64,000 nt of DNA from Boswellia sacra (GCA_013180625.2 SNVD02013746.1:558001-622000); one strand, 5' to 3'. Numbered from the stretch's first letter, positions 36,025-57,499 are shown. Notes: generated from the sequence alone by a model not told the origin. Numbers and translations are program-made.

Positions 36025-38204
36025 ATGGATCATAAACTTGTTCTCTCAATTTTTAGTGCTTGTTTCATGATTTTTTCTCTTAAATTTGTGCATGGTGAGA
36101 AGATAACATCATGTAGTCAAACACCGTATCCTCAAGTATGCGAATATTACTTGGGCATTGAATATGTAGCAAAGCTCGCCCTTGACCAAACCCAGCTGTC
36201 ATTTGAGGACCTAAACCTTAAGGTCACCTCAGAGCTAGCTGTACAAGCTCAGCAGCTCATTTCAACTATGGACTTGAGCTCATTCAATGAGCTAGCCAAG
36301 GCTGCTTGGGATGATTGTTTGGAGCTTTACGATGACACGGTTTACCATCTCAACCGTTCCATGAGCTTTAGCAATCCCACTGATTCCGTAACTTGGCTAA
36401 GTGCAGCAATTGCCAACGAACAAACATGCCAAAACGGGTTCATTGACTTTGATTTGGCTTCTCACCTAGAATCCTTCCCAACTATGTTAGGTAACTTTTC
36501 AAAGTTGCTTAGCAATTCAATAGCGGTAACCAGCTCAACAATTCTATCACCTGAACCGTATGAGAAGGAAAAGATTGGTGGCCGGCGCTTGCTTGTAAAT
36601 GGATTTCCAGCATGGGTTTCGGCTGCTGATCGGAAGCTACTTCAGTCAAAAGGGGCTGCAACAAAAGTTGACATTGTGGTGGCCCAAGATGGGTCTGGTA
36701 ACTACAAGACCATCTCCGAGGCCGTGGCTGCATCCGCTAAGCTAAGTGGTGGAAGTAAACGAGTCGTTATCTATGTGAAAAAAGGTGTCTACAAAGAGAA
36801 TGTCGAGATTAAGAGATCAATGAAGAATATAATGTTGATTGGAGATGGGATCGATGCTACAATTGTTACTGGCAACAAGAACGCTCAGGGAACCACTACT
36901 TTTCGCTCAGCAACCTTTGGTAAGCACTTTCCCACGGTAATAATTAACTAGTAGACACTTATTTCTTCATGCTAATGAAGTCCGTGCATGGGTTGTCTAG
37001 TTTAATTTGGTGGATTAACGTACATATTGTGTAAATTTTTATTAATCTATTTAGATAAGGACGCTAAATTCTCTCCAAATATTATCCTTATATTTCATTC
37101 TAACAAGTCACCTTTCTATATTGAATCTATAATAAAATTATTGCATATTTTTGTTTTTGTTATTTTAAATAATTATCAAGATTATGAGGACGTCTTATTG
37201 AAATAGAAAAAATAAAATAAAAAGCCCTACTAGCATCAAAATTAATCGATAAACATAAACTAACTTGCACCCTTTCTTCACATTAATTATCCGACCGGTC
37301 AACATTTTGGAAATATTATAACACTAAGTATATATTATATATTTGCTTCTTCTTTTTTTCAAGTTTTACGTTCAAACAAATATGAAAAAATTATTTCAAT
37401 TATACAAAAAAATTAAAAACCCTCTTTTAAAATGAAGTAAAATAAAATAATTGGAACCGACTAATCATCTGATTACTCACTATGTTTCCATGGATATTAA
37501 TTCTTCTTGCAGCTGTTTCCGGGGAAGGCTTCATAGCTCGAGACATAACTTTTGAGAACACGGCCGGACCGCAGAATCATCAAGCAGTAGCCCTCCGGTC
37601 AGGCTCCGATTTCTCTGTTTTCTACAGCTGCAGCTTCAAAGGCTATCAAGACACCTTGTACGTCTACTCTCAACGCCAATTCTACCGTAACTGTGACATA
37701 TACGGAACCATAGACTTCATTTTCGGAGACGCAGTTGCTGTACTCCAAAGCTGCAACATCTACATAAGGAAACCAATGAGCAACCAGAAAACTACCGTCA
37801 CAGCACAAGCTAGAAAAGACCCTAATGAAAACACCGGAATAATTATCCATAATTCGCGCGTTACCGCAGCATCCGACATGAGAGCTGTACAAGGCTCCCA
37901 CAATAATTACCTGGGCAGACCATGGCAGAAGTATTCAAGAACAGTGTTCATGAAGACTATTATAGATGGTTTGATTGATCCTGAAGGTTGGTTGCCGTGG
38001 AGTGGCAACTTTGCTCTGAGCACTCTTTATTATGGTGAGTACATGAACACTGGAAGTGGTGCAAGTACTAGTGGGAGGGTGAAGTGGCCAGGGTATCATG
38101 TTATTAAGAGCCCGGCCGAGGCCGGAAAGTTTACGGTTGGAAACTTCTTGGCCGGAAATTCTTGGATTCCGGCCACCGGCGTGCCATTTGAGGCTGGTTT
38201 GTAA
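36025..38204 (+). CDS. Pectinesterase with PMEI pro-region (type I PME)
   Basis: This enzyme de-methylesterifies cell-wall homogalacturonan, releasing methanol (EC 3.1.1.11). Exons are 36025-36919 and 37513-38204; the 593-bp GT-AG intron falls inside SATF|AVSGEGF, a usual PME site. The product has 528 residues. The signal peptide is about 1-24. The PMEI-like pro-region carries Cys30, Cys39, Cys98 and Cys135. Processing motifs RRLL (187-190) and RKLL (203-206) precede the mature enzyme, whose first strand is VVAQDGSGNYKTI (218-230). Catalytic features are present: oxyanion Gln322 (HQAVALR) and Gln344, general acid Asp345 (GYQDTLY), nucleophile Asp366 (GTIDFIFG), and Arg434/Trp436 (YLGRPW). The C-terminus ends in GVPFEAGL as in family members. 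I chose the ATG at 36025; an in-frame TTG at 35998 is not a plausible start. All key residues are present, so it should be active after subtilase processing and export. Confidence 0.95.
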
Positions 38205-38443
38205 ATTAGTTAAGGTATACTTCTATTGTACTTGTAACGTAGGGAGAAAGGTGTTAGTCACTTGTAAATGGGAAAGTGACTTGAAAGGTGGAATTTGTCA
38301 TATAGTTCTTGTTGGTTCGTTTCCTCTTACACGGATCATATACATACATAGGATGGTGTTGAAATTGTAATATAAAATAAGGAAAGTTAATGTGTGATAG
38401 CGAATAATGTTGTCAAGTTACAATTATAAGTGTATATTGTGAT

Positions 38444-38449
38444 AATAAA
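38444..38449 (+). terminator. Candidate polyadenylation signal of the PME gene
   Basis: AATAAA lies 240 bases after the stop, in AT-rich DNA. An earlier AATATAAAATAA-like region near 38368 is an alternative. Confidence 0.4.
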
Positions 38450-41400
38450 GTAATAATAATTAATGGCTTTGTTTATTTTATTTCTTGTTACTCTCTAATT
38501 TAATTTTGTTTTAAGAATATGTTGATCCATGCACTAATAGTTCAATAACATTAATAATGAACTTATACAATATTTAAATTATGTATAAAACCTAAGCGTT
38601 GGTATGCATGTATATATGTACTACGTACATATGTATGTATTTTAAATTCTATTTATATGGTGAGATTTCTCCCGGGAGGTCTTTACTCTTCAGCACATAA
38701 GAAAGTTAAAATAGTAAATCATTAATATTATTTAAATTTTTATAAGAAATTATTTAATTAATAAAAAAATATTTATTTAAATAAAAAACCATTAATTTGA
38801 ATTTCTTGACATATATATCAACTTAGAATTCACTTTAAAATCTTTAAAAGACTCGTAATTAATCGTTTTATTGAACGTACTCCTAAAATGGATTATGCCA
38901 AAAAAATTACATAAGATAAGAGGGTTCTTTCAATAATTAAATCTATTGACAGGGTGTTCTATTAATATCTAAAGATAAAATAAGTGTTTTTCTTAATAAT
39001 AATCCCTTAAGAGAGTCATTAACAATATCAATTACCTAGTTAAATAAAATAAACCAGAAAGAAGGTTTATATAAAAGTTCATCGAAAGAAAGGTCATTTT
39101 CGCATGCGATTACGAGCATATCTTTCTATGATTTCAATTATTCTATATTAGACTAAAATCCCAATATAAATTGATAACAATTACAAAGAAGAAGAAAAAG
39201 AAACAAAACGTAGTTGTATAAGTATTTAATGACTTGAATACTACAAGCTGCTAAAGTGATTGAAACCAAATTCAACCTTTTCTGGAAACATGATTTTGGA
39301 AACAAAATTTCCTAAGAACGATAAAAGCTCGAATAAAAGATCTTATAAATTGTAGAATTTAGTTGAGAAATAACGTACATGCTTAAATAACTCGTCTTGT
39401 TGAATAGTTCTCTTTTGTATTGAATTTGTTCTAAGAATAACACCACACAATTATTTCTACCTAAATATGCGTGGCCTATTATGTACATCTCATTTGGTAG
39501 AATCATAAGCTAAATTTTTAATCATTCATTTTGTCCAATCTAATATAAAATCTAAAATTAAAAAACAAAAATATACTTTTAATCATCTCAATCCTTTAAT
39601 GAAGACAATGTGATTCTCATAATCTTTGAACCACAACCTTTAGTTTTGATATGATCATACTATTTTGAACCATGAGCCCTAGCTTCTATAGTTGTCAAAA
39701 TCGAACTTCTGCCATCTTATCCAAGAACTAATTAACGTCTAGTGAACGAGGCCGAAACCTTTTATGGCATGCCACAATATATCTCTTGAACATATTCTAA
39801 GAATTAATATCCACGCGAAGGAATATTGTGTTACATTTACAATAACACCACCCTAAAGCTTTTTAAAGTGGCTGTATGGTCCAACATTTATAATTAAAAT
39901 GCATGTATGGTCCATTTATAAATCCTCCTTAAAAATGCTTCTCCCCCAAGTATCATTGAAAACAATGTCACTGAAGGCTCCGGGAGGTTTCATAAAAAGA
40001 CCCATCATAAGGCTTGCGATTGTGGATAAATTATATATAAATAGATTATAATTTAAAGGTACATGCCCAACGTGATGAGAATTGAGTTGTATGACCACCC
40101 CAAGTGTTAATCAATAACAACTGAGTCCGTGATTATCCATTGGCATTGACTAGTACTTGAAATGACTATTTATGATGAAACGATTGATCATGCAATTACA
40201 AGACTAGATGTATGTGTCTGGTCCTGATCGATGATCCTTTGCTGTCCAAACAATGACATCAATGGTATGAAAATTGAGGAAATGAAGTTGAAGTTGTGGG
40301 TTCATGATGTTGTATATAAAAATCGGAGGCAGGTGAGATTGAGACTAATAATAGCCCAATCACAATCAAATTGCAAGTTGTCGAAATAGCAAGGCCGCTA
40401 GACTATGTCACGCGGAAAGACCATATGTACCATTGGCTAAGAACAAACCACAAGGAATACCTCACTGTTGGCCCCTCATGGTCCTCCTATCTTGTGCCGC
40501 TATAACTTTGAAACGACTTTTGTAACTCTTGAATAGTCTTCTTTGTATTTTATTTTCGACCAAATTTTATTTTCGACCAATCAAAAATAAAATAATAACA
40601 CTAATAATAATAGAGAGTTTATTCCGTTTTGTAACTCGGAAAACGGGCAATCTTACCTAACAATCACACCGAAATAAACTTTGAATATTCGTAATTGTTT
40701 CGTATGTTTTAAGTTAACCACCGGTTGAGGCTAAACTTTGTGCTCCTGTAGAATTACAGATTTTAAGAAAGATTGAAGGTTAGATTATACTGTTTATCAA
40801 GTGACGGGCTTAGCTCAATCCTCTGCAGACTCCCCAAAAGAGAAAACTTCGCCTCGGATATGCCTATATTGTAAATGCCATGACTGGCGGTGAGAGACCA
40901 AACAGAGTTTTTAGTCTTTCTTCCCAAAGGAAAAGTAACATGGTTTAATCACAATAAATAAAGTACATATTTATATAAAATCGGAACCCTGAAATTTGAA
41001 GAAAATAATCCAGCAATAAAGAGGAAGAACATCTCATCAAGCATTGGATTGTTCATACCCAAATTCAAATCGCCCCTTCGAACCATACTAGCAGACAAGT
41101 CACTAGAGGCTCCTTTGGTCTTTATTTGTAACCTAATTTGGTTGACCACGTTTAAGAGATTTTTTTCTAACATCAACTTAGCGTTCTGGACCACGCCAGC
41201 TTATCTGTTTGACCCCCAAATGACTCACGAGGAGTCCTCTTTTCCAAGGTTCATTAAGAAAAAGCAGAAAGATACTTTTAAAACATTATCTGTAATTGAA
41301 GGTCATGAACCATTAAAAAACTGTCTCCACTCGAAGAATAATGCCTATAATGACCCACTGCGACTTCTAGCTTTCTTGCTGTCCTCTTCATTTGACTGCT

Positions 41401-41822
41401 ACGTATATAAAAGAACAACTTTTGTTGACAAATATGTCAATGATACGTAATTCGCAATAATCTCTCTTTGAGCTTTTGAAAATTATTATGAAATTTTCGT
41501 TCAAATAATCAGACACCTCATTTACAAGGAAAGTGTATAAATCAGAGTCGTCAAAACCTGCAATTATCTATATGTATCATAAAAATTTGTGGATGCGCGA
41601 CGGTGTTGGAGGAATTTTGTAAAGAAACAGGGTTTGCCAAGTAACAAAGAACAATAAACTTATTTAGAAGATCAAAAATTTAGATCAGCAATACTCTCAG
41701 TCACAAGTACTCTCATGTGTTATATATGGCAGCAGAACAAAACATATGTAAAGCAACTAAAAAGGCCATTCACAGCATTGGAATTTCTGATTGTTCTTCA
41801 CCTGACAACAAGACAACCCATT
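38450..41822. other. Intergenic between PME and PGM, no gene supported
   Basis: AT-rich DNA; PME (+) and PGM (-) are convergent across it. A 133-codon plus-strand open stretch at 41049-41450 (overlapped by a minus-strand one at 40949-41194) is the longest here, but it has no domain signature, no signal peptide and no homology I recognise. A less AT-rich patch at 40700-40920 is likewise unassigned. Confidence 0.45.
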
Positions 41823-41828
41823 TTTATT
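41823..41828 (-). terminator. Polyadenylation signal candidate of the PGM gene
   Basis: AATAAA on the minus strand, about 50 bases after the PGM stop codon. Its position is plausible for a near-upstream element, though plant signals are loosely defined. Confidence 0.5.
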
Positions 41829-41876
41829 ACTCGAGCAAACTATCGATCTTGTTGTTTTGTATGAGAACTATTAAGT

Positions 41877-50058
<8,182 letters not shown>

Positions 50059-50138
50059 TTCCTTCCGATTTGGTTAACAGAGAGAGAGAATTGAACTGAA
50101 TTAAAGTCGAATGTCTGGACAAGAGATATGACTGTGGC

Positions 50139-50145
50139 TTTATAC
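50139..50145 (-). promoter_or_regulatory. TATA box of the PGM gene
   Basis: On the minus strand GTATAAAG reads here, about 80 bases before the ATG at 50058. A TC-rich leader (TCTCTCTCTCTG) follows it before the start codon, whose context AAGGAAATGG is favourable. Confidence 0.65.
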
Positions 50146-51697
50146 AAAAGCTGGCTGAATGAGGAGTAGACGTGTGTGACCGTGAGAAGTGAGATTCTAT
50201 TTTTTACTTTTCTTTTTTATTCGAAAAAAAAAAGTGAATAAAAGGGTGAGGGAGAATAGGATGAGGAATATGCGATGAGATAATAAAAGCCGCATGTAAC
50301 TGAAAAACGATGGGATGGGAAAAGAGCGGTTCCTCCGGTTGGCACTTGGACGCAAGCTCCGGAGCGAACAAAGAATCGTTTTCTGTGTGCATTTTCATTT
50401 TTTTTGGTTTCTTTATTTATCATATTTATTTAGATTCCTTCACAATCTTGTCGTCATTATATTACAAGTTTTATCGTCATTGTAATTGTAATCAAAATTT
50501 CATAACCTGTAACACTATATACATATAGTCATAATACCGTTTGCTAATAGTTTCAATGAATCAAAGATAATGCATTGTATCAAATTATAGATTTAATTGT
50601 ATAATCATGAAATGAGAAAGCTCTTTTGATTTTTAAATATAGGTCGATTTTTTTATCTGAAATTTGAATAGCTCTGAATCTAAATGATATATTTATTTTT
50701 TATTTATTAATGTCTGATTCTAAATATTAAATTATTTATTTTTCTAAACTAAAAATGTCAACTGTTAAGTTAACACATATGCCTTTATGACATGTAAATA
50801 CATATATTTTATATTTATAAGTTATATAAACATATGCATATAAAAACTTAATAAAATTAAAATTGAATTATATAAGTGATTGATAAAAAGTAACATATTT
50901 TTAATTTATTTTCTTATAAACGATGTGAAAATTATGAAAATAAAAAATACAAAAAATAACCATGTAATTTTATAATATAAATGAGATAGTTGTAACAATA
51001 TATTAGTAATTACAAAATTAAAGAAATATGACTAGTATATGTAATAGGATAAATGAGTGAATTACAATAAAAAAAAAGTTTATAAAAAAGAGGCAATTAT
51101 ACAAATTATAAAGATAATTAATAAAATAAATAAAAATTAGTCATTTAGATGTTTTATATTTAGATAAAAGCCAAAGATTTTAGTTTTTTATATTCGGATG
51201 ATTATTCTCATACTTAAGTTGAAAAATCAATAAACTTAAAATATCTGAAGACTAATCATATTTAATCTTCAGACGTAAAAATAATCGGTCCCTTAGTTAT
51301 TTTTATTTTATTTTTTTGATTACTTAGATAAATTCAATCTTCAGGTAGATAATACGATTTTTAAGGGATTATTACAAAATTAAAGCAAATATTTGATAAG
51401 TTGATTAGAGTTAACGGGCCTTTGATAAGTAATGTTGATTAACTTGTTAGCAATTTGATCGTTAGCTTATTACAAGCTTTTTTTTTAATATCTCAACAAC
51501 ATTTTAACGTTCTTGTCTTCAATTGGAGTACTCGTTAAATCTGTCAATGTTTTATATTAATGTGAATAACAACCCTTCAGTCAGACAATTTAAAAAAGAA
51601 AAGTGCCAAATTTTAAAATATATATACATAACTCTTTTCGTTTGGTTATTTTCTCTTATTTTGTTACAAACAATTTGAATTAAATTGTATAGATTTG

Positions 51698-51700
<3 letters not shown>
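50146..51700. other. Upstream flank of PGM, then AT-rich DNA; no gene
   Basis: 50160-50400 is less AT-rich and is probably distal PGM promoter. Short open stretches there (50204-50528) have no motifs. From 50400 on the DNA is extremely AT-rich without features I can name. Confidence 0.45.

Positions 51701-51760
<60 letters not shown>
51701..51760. repeat. (TA)30 microsatellite
   Basis: An uninterrupted run of 30 TA units, the longest simple repeat in the window. The Tyr-Ile-rich open frames across it are artefacts. Confidence 0.97.
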
Positions 51761-51764
<4 letters not shown>

Positions 51765-51884
51765 AAACCCATTTATGGGGAATAACACCCCCAAAGTTTG
51801 GGCAAGCTTTTGTGTCACCCACGCTGTTTGAAAAGTGACATCCAACCCCCACTTGAACAGAAACACTTAACAACATCAACTAGA

Positions 51885-52075
51885 GAAAGGGTATTGAGTC
51901 CTTTTAATATTGAATGTGTTAACAAATAAGTTTTTAATATTGAATGGATATTAGAGTCTTTTTAGGCGTTAACAAAAAGAAAGGGTATTGAAGCCTTTTT
52001 AATATTGATTATGTTAACAAAGAAGTTTTTAATATTGAATTGGTATTGTAGTCTCTTTAACATTGAATTTGTTAA
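51885..52075. repeat. 94-bp tandem repeat, two copies
   Basis: Copies begin at 51885 and 51979, each starting GAAAGGGTATTGA and containing TTAATATTGA and GTTAACAAA. A further fragment of the same unit (GAATATTGAATGTGTTAACAA) reappears at 54136-54156, on the far side of the inverted-repeat element, as if the element had split a third copy. Confidence 0.75.
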
Positions 52076-54112
52076 GGGTTGTTTTCACTAACTAGCCCTA
52101 TGGTTTGGCCATTATCATACAGAAATAAGGGTTATCTTTTTAATCAAAACACCTTTGAGGTTTCTCAAAATCCATTACCGTAAAGTCTTCCGTTAACTTG
52201 TTCTCTAACAAAAATATAAAAACTCTATTATACCATTTTTTTCTTTTCTTTTTCTTCTCTCTCTTTCTTCCTTTTCTTTCTTTTCTTTTTCTTTTTTTTT
52301 TCTTCTCTTTCTTTTCATCTCTCCCTAATCTTCTTTTTTTTCTTCTCTCTTAATTGTTCAATTTCAAAAAACTCATGAATTAGAAGAGCCATCATCACAA
52401 AAAAATAAATAAATAAATAAATACAACCCATAGTTAATCTTTCCAATCCATAATAATTTGAAAAAAAAATCAATTAATCATGTCTTCCACCTAAAGTCAT
52501 CCTTCTCACTCTTCACCTAAATCAAAAAATCATGATGCAGGTCGGTGGTTGTTGTGTGGTGGCTTCGGAGACAGAAAATGAAGGAGTGATGACAACAATT
52601 TTTTTTTTAAGTTTTTGTTTAATTAATTTATTTTTATTTTTTTAATGAAATTAAAATTGACAAATAAAGCTAAACGGTGGCTAGAGTTGAATCAGGTCTT
52701 AGGGTTTTGCATTAGAGTTCGGGTGGTAAGGATTTTGTTGATTATGTTTGGAGGCTGCAAAAGGTTGGCATTTAGGGCTAGGTGTTGGCAAAAGGACCGA
52801 CGTCCATAGGCGGCAGTTGACGTTGGTGGCTAGAGGTTCGCGTTGGTTAAGAGAGAGGGCATGGAAGAAAAGCTTGAGAGGAATGGAATCTCGTTGGTGA
52901 GTTGGCAGTTGTTCAATTTAATTTAATAGGTTAAATATAAAGGAAAATCTCTATGGATGGCCCTAAGGTAAGACCTAAGTACCTTTTAACCTCCAACTTT
53001 CAGAAATGGCGCAAAATGACCTTCCTTTGGCTTCCGTCTATTTCGATAGTTGAAACGAGAGGTAAATGGGTAAAGTGAGGTGATTTTTTAAATTGAAAAA
53101 CGTATAGGGTGCCTGAGTTGCTAGGGAAATGATGTGTATAACGCTTTTTTTTTTCTCCTTCCTTTTCCTTTTTTTTTCTATCTTTTTTCTTTTTTCTTTT
53201 TTTTTTCTCTTTCTTCTTCTGCTTCTTCTTTCTTTCTTCTAGTGAACCAAGCCTATTCTTCAGACTGAGAAACCGGTTTGGATTAGCTTTCAGTGACAAA
53301 CAAACAGATATTAATCTGGAAGTTTGTATCTAGAACTCGAAGACCCAAAAGTCTTCTTTGAATAATAGCCAATTTGGTTTAATTTTTTTGTCAAAGACTT
53401 GAAAGAAAGATGGCAGGTAGCTTTTCCAGAGTGGAAGATTTGAAGAGGGATAGAGAGATAAAAAAATAAAATAATAAAGGTAAAAGAAAAGAAGAGAGTG
53501 AGATAAAAGAGAGAAGATAAGTTCTATTCATTTTTATTTTATTTTATTAATATAATATAATTTTTTTTACGAATTTTGAATAATGAGGTGAGGACTTGTA
53601 GGCAACCATTCCAATTAAATTGATAGTTGATTACTGATGTGTGTTGTCCAACAAATCAGAGGGGTATAATAGTCTTTACAACACAAACCATCGAATTTAA
53701 CGGCAAGAAGGTAACAATTGGGTCACTTTATGACATTTCTGAAAGTTGGGGGTCAGAGTTACCTAGTCCTTACTTCAGGGTCATCCAGAAGGTTTTCCTA
53801 AAATAATTTTGTGTTTACTTAACATCAAATTATCCTATTGCCTTGATGGTAACGTCTACTTTCATTATGTTCTAGGTTGAATCCTACCAATTTCATGTTT
53901 CTTAAATCTAAAAAAGTAAGAGGATAAATATGACATTTCAGTTAATGGATGTATGAGTAAAATAGATATTTTAATGATCGGTGTTTTTAGGGGTATGAAA
54001 TTTCTAATTTACCTTTTTATGTTAATCAGGGGTGTTTTGTATTAAAAATTTAAACCTTGTTTTTACTTGACAATAGCCCAAAGCTCAAAGTTAATTATTG
54101 ACAATAGCCCAA
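52076..54112. mobile_element. Inverted-repeat DNA element, hosting a nested one
   Basis: The left end (from 52076, TTTTCACTAACTAGCCCTATGG, then CAAAACACCTTT) is an imperfect inverted match to the right end (complement read from 54112: GGGCTATTGTCAATAATT, then CAAAACACCCCT). Flanks TTTGTTAA (52068-52075) and TATGTTAA (54113-54120) make an 8-bp duplication with one mismatch. Inside are pyrimidine tracts (52230-52345) and a second inverted-repeat element at 52941-53799. No transposase is encoded. It is probably Mutator-type. The ends are approximate. Confidence 0.55.
52941..53799. mobile_element. Inner inverted-repeat element nested in 52076-54112
   Basis: Both ends read inward from AGGAAAA and share, in order, GGATG-CCCT, CCAACTTTCAGAAATG and TGACC, over roughly 110 bp with about 25% differences. 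The body holds a pyrimidine tract at 53143-53230 and a purine tract at 53450-53520. No convincing target duplication (flanks TAAATATAA and AAAATAATT). The Lys-rich minus-strand frame 53000-53299 is the complement of the pyrimidine tract, not a gene. Confidence 0.6.
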
Positions 54113-54120
54113 TATGTTAA

Positions 54121-57100
54121 AAAAACGAGTTTTGAATATTGAATGTGTTAACAATGGATAAATATAAAAGTTATATAATACTAGCTTCACTTGAACCTAA
54201 GATTAGGTTCAATTAAAATACTTAATGTAAACCACTCAACCAAATTGACATAAAGAAAATATAAACATGTAAAATATTTTTTTTTTAAATTAAAGTTAAG
54301 ATTAAACAATGTAAATTAAACAATAGTAAAATTTTAATTTAAAAAGTTAAAAATATACTAAATGATAATAAAATAGATAATTTTAAATTATAAAATATAA
54401 ATTTTATAATTTATAATTAAAAATATAAGAAATATATTATAAATTTAATATATATATATATATATCAAAATTGATTTTATAAAGTTGAAATTTATTTATT
54501 TTATCACTATTTTAAATTGAATAGATTTATTGATATTTCAAAATTTTAACTTTTTAAATTAATAATTTTAGTATTATTTAATTCATATTTTTTATTCTTA
54601 ATTTTTATTTTAAAAATAAAATAAATGAATATGTTATTTTAGTTTTAATATTAAGTAAATTTTTTGCAACTTTATGTTATCTATTATTATAAATCAAATA
54701 ATTCTAGGTTAAAGTCAAACTAATGTTATATGTTTTCTCTATTTTATCCAATTTCAATAGAAAAAAGACTTACACTCTTTTTTTTAACATCGATTAAGTG
54801 TTTTCATTTTCTGATAGTGAGATGGTATGGTTATTTAGCCCAAACCTTGTGAGTGTCAGCTTTTTTCTCCCTTATTTATAATATAAACTTATAAATTTTA
54901 TAAATACAGATAAAATATTAAATTTTAACAAAATAACCATGCTCAGCAGCCCAAATAAATAAATATTAATATATCATTAATTTATAATAGGATTGTAATA
55001 TCAAACATTAATATGTAATAAATTAATGGAGATTTGTAATTATAACGACTAATTTACAACACTTATCATAAAATTACAACGTATGGCATCCATATCCATG
55101 AACTAATCGCGTTATAACATTTGTTATTTCTTATATTATACCATAAAATACAAATAAACTTTTGTTTATTGTAAGAATAATATGTTAAAATGTACAAAAA
55201 TGCAACGAATGCGTTCAATGCTTGAATATTCAAAAGGGCTTAAACGTTTTTTCTTTTCTTTAAATTTTTTGCTAGAAGTGATTTTTTTTTTTAATTCTTA
55301 TAGTTTATAATGATGAGATAAAAAAATATTATTCGTCAATTAAACAAAGTTATTATTGTGTAATTAACCTTCTTATACTTTTCACGAATGTAGATCTCAC
55401 TGAATGTATCTTCCTACTAAAAATGTTTCAGATTTGCTTCATCAAATTATAGAAATAAAAATTGCTTTTAACTTACCAATAACCATTGCTTAAAAATTAT
55501 AATAGACAATAAAATATACTAATATCTAATTAAGTTATTGCCACGTGATGTTAAAAAAAAATATTTATCCACTTACCAACCGTTGCTTTGCTTATACACA
55601 TTACACAATCATCTCCACGCTTGCCCCAATATGATTTTTTTTTCAAAAAAATATATTTATGTTCGTGGTAGTTGTTTGAAAATGGTGATTAATACTCCAC
55701 CATCAATAATATAATTTATTTTATAATTTTACTCATAACCATTTTCTTTTATATATTTTTAGTTAAAAAAATATGCAAAGATATTTCTTGCCCGTGGGAT
55801 TTTTTAAAAAGTTTTAAAAAATTTAAAAAGCTATTAATATAGAGCTTTAATATGATAATTATACTGTGTAACTTATTTTTTTTAATTTAAATTTTGTTTG
55901 TCCTAATTTATAACCATATTATAGAATTGTCATACTATTGTAACTTAAATTTTTGGCTCAAAGTTTTAATTCAAATTATAGAATTATCATTCATTACAAT
56001 AAAATATTTATGAGAGATGATTTAAAAAAGTATTTATTTTTAATTTCAATAAATTAATAAAACTTATAATTAAAATTTTATTAATTATAGATAAAAAAAG
56101 ATGTATCAACAATTTAAATCGAACTTACAAGAGATTAATAAAATTTCTCTAAAGAATCTTATTCTGCTCATCAATTAGTTCGGGCATTGGTGGATCAAAA
56201 GTTGTACTTTAACAACCCCATGACAAATACCAGAAAGGCCCGACTAGGTTGAAAGATAAGTTGGCCCAATTAGATTGTAGTGAGCCCAATTTATTACCAT
56301 GAATACGAATATTGTCGATTCCAATTTCGAGAAAAATGAGATAAATAACCTTGAATTAAGTTTTATGATTAGAGACAATACATATTAGAAATTCCATCCA
56401 AGTAATAAGGGCTATTTGACGTAAAATTCGATTACAATTTTATTTTTTGAAAATAAATTATACAAGAAGCTTTATGAAAATATAAACATGTTTGCTTGGA
56501 GTGTTTCAAAAAAATTTATTAATATATACTATCAATCGCCTTATATTTAAACTTTTTTTTTTTGTTTCTCATCTTCTCCATTACACATTGATGATTGATA
56601 GTAACAATATTGGCATTTATAATAAGAAACAAAAACCACAAAATAATGATATTTTAGTATTTCACCTAAAACAAATGCATAAATTAATTTCAAAAAATAT
56701 TTATTCAACCAAAATTCTAAAACAACAAATAGATTTTAAAAATCCAAAATGAAGAAAACAAAGGAAAAAAATTTACAATTAAAAACCCCTAACAAAATAA
56801 CAAAATAAAATTTATAACTAAGAAAAACTTAAAAGACTCAAGCCTTATATTTGTTCTTGCCGTTGTTTTCTTGAGAGTATGTACGTAAATATGACATGAA
56901 CATCACACATAAGAGAAAGCATGTTCGGACAAAATGTTAGTTTAATAAGAAAAAATCAAATTTTGATGTCCTGTAACGGTGGGAAATAACCTCTTCATTG
57001 TATGGTTAAAGAAAATAATTAATAATATTTTAATTTTTAAAAAATTTATGTTAAATCAACTATTTTATTTTAATTAGGATAATATTAATAAGTATTCTTC

Positions 57101-57499
57101 AAATTTAATTTAATCTCATTCGGATAACAACTATCCATATTTAATTATTAACATCCGTGAACTTATATTAAAATTATCACGTAACTTTTTTGTTTAAAAA
57201 AAAAAGACTAAGAGATAGGGTAATAATGAAATTTATGTCAAAAGCTAACATTCCAATTCAAAATCATTAAATTAATTAATCAAAATTAAATAAAATATAA
57301 AATAAAAAGAATTATCAAGCATCCAAAAATATCCAACCCACCCATAAACCGTCCCAAAACCACTCGCGCCGCCAAGCCAAAACCACTCATGCCACCAGCC
57401 CAATCTCAACTCGAATAACATAAACAAAAATCAATGAAAAGAATAAATTAAATTAAAGAAAAAAGTACCAGCAAAATCGGTAGCTCTACCACCCCCTAA
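54121..57499. other. Intergenic, extremely AT-rich, no gene seen
   Basis: Apart from AT runs (for example 54450-54465) nothing can be named. An 86-codon open stretch at 56492-56752 is Lys/Asn/Ile-rich, as expected for random AT-rich DNA. Confidence 0.5.

Noticed and set aside
41049..41450. 133-codon open frame between PME and PGM
   Set aside because: The longest unassigned frame in that gap, but without motif, signal peptide or a supporting promoter; kept as unassigned.
51552..51879. Open frames rich in Tyr-Ile
   Set aside because: Created by the (TA)30 microsatellite.
53000..53299. Lys-rich 99-codon minus-strand frame
   Set aside because: Complement of a pyrimidine tract within a transposon.
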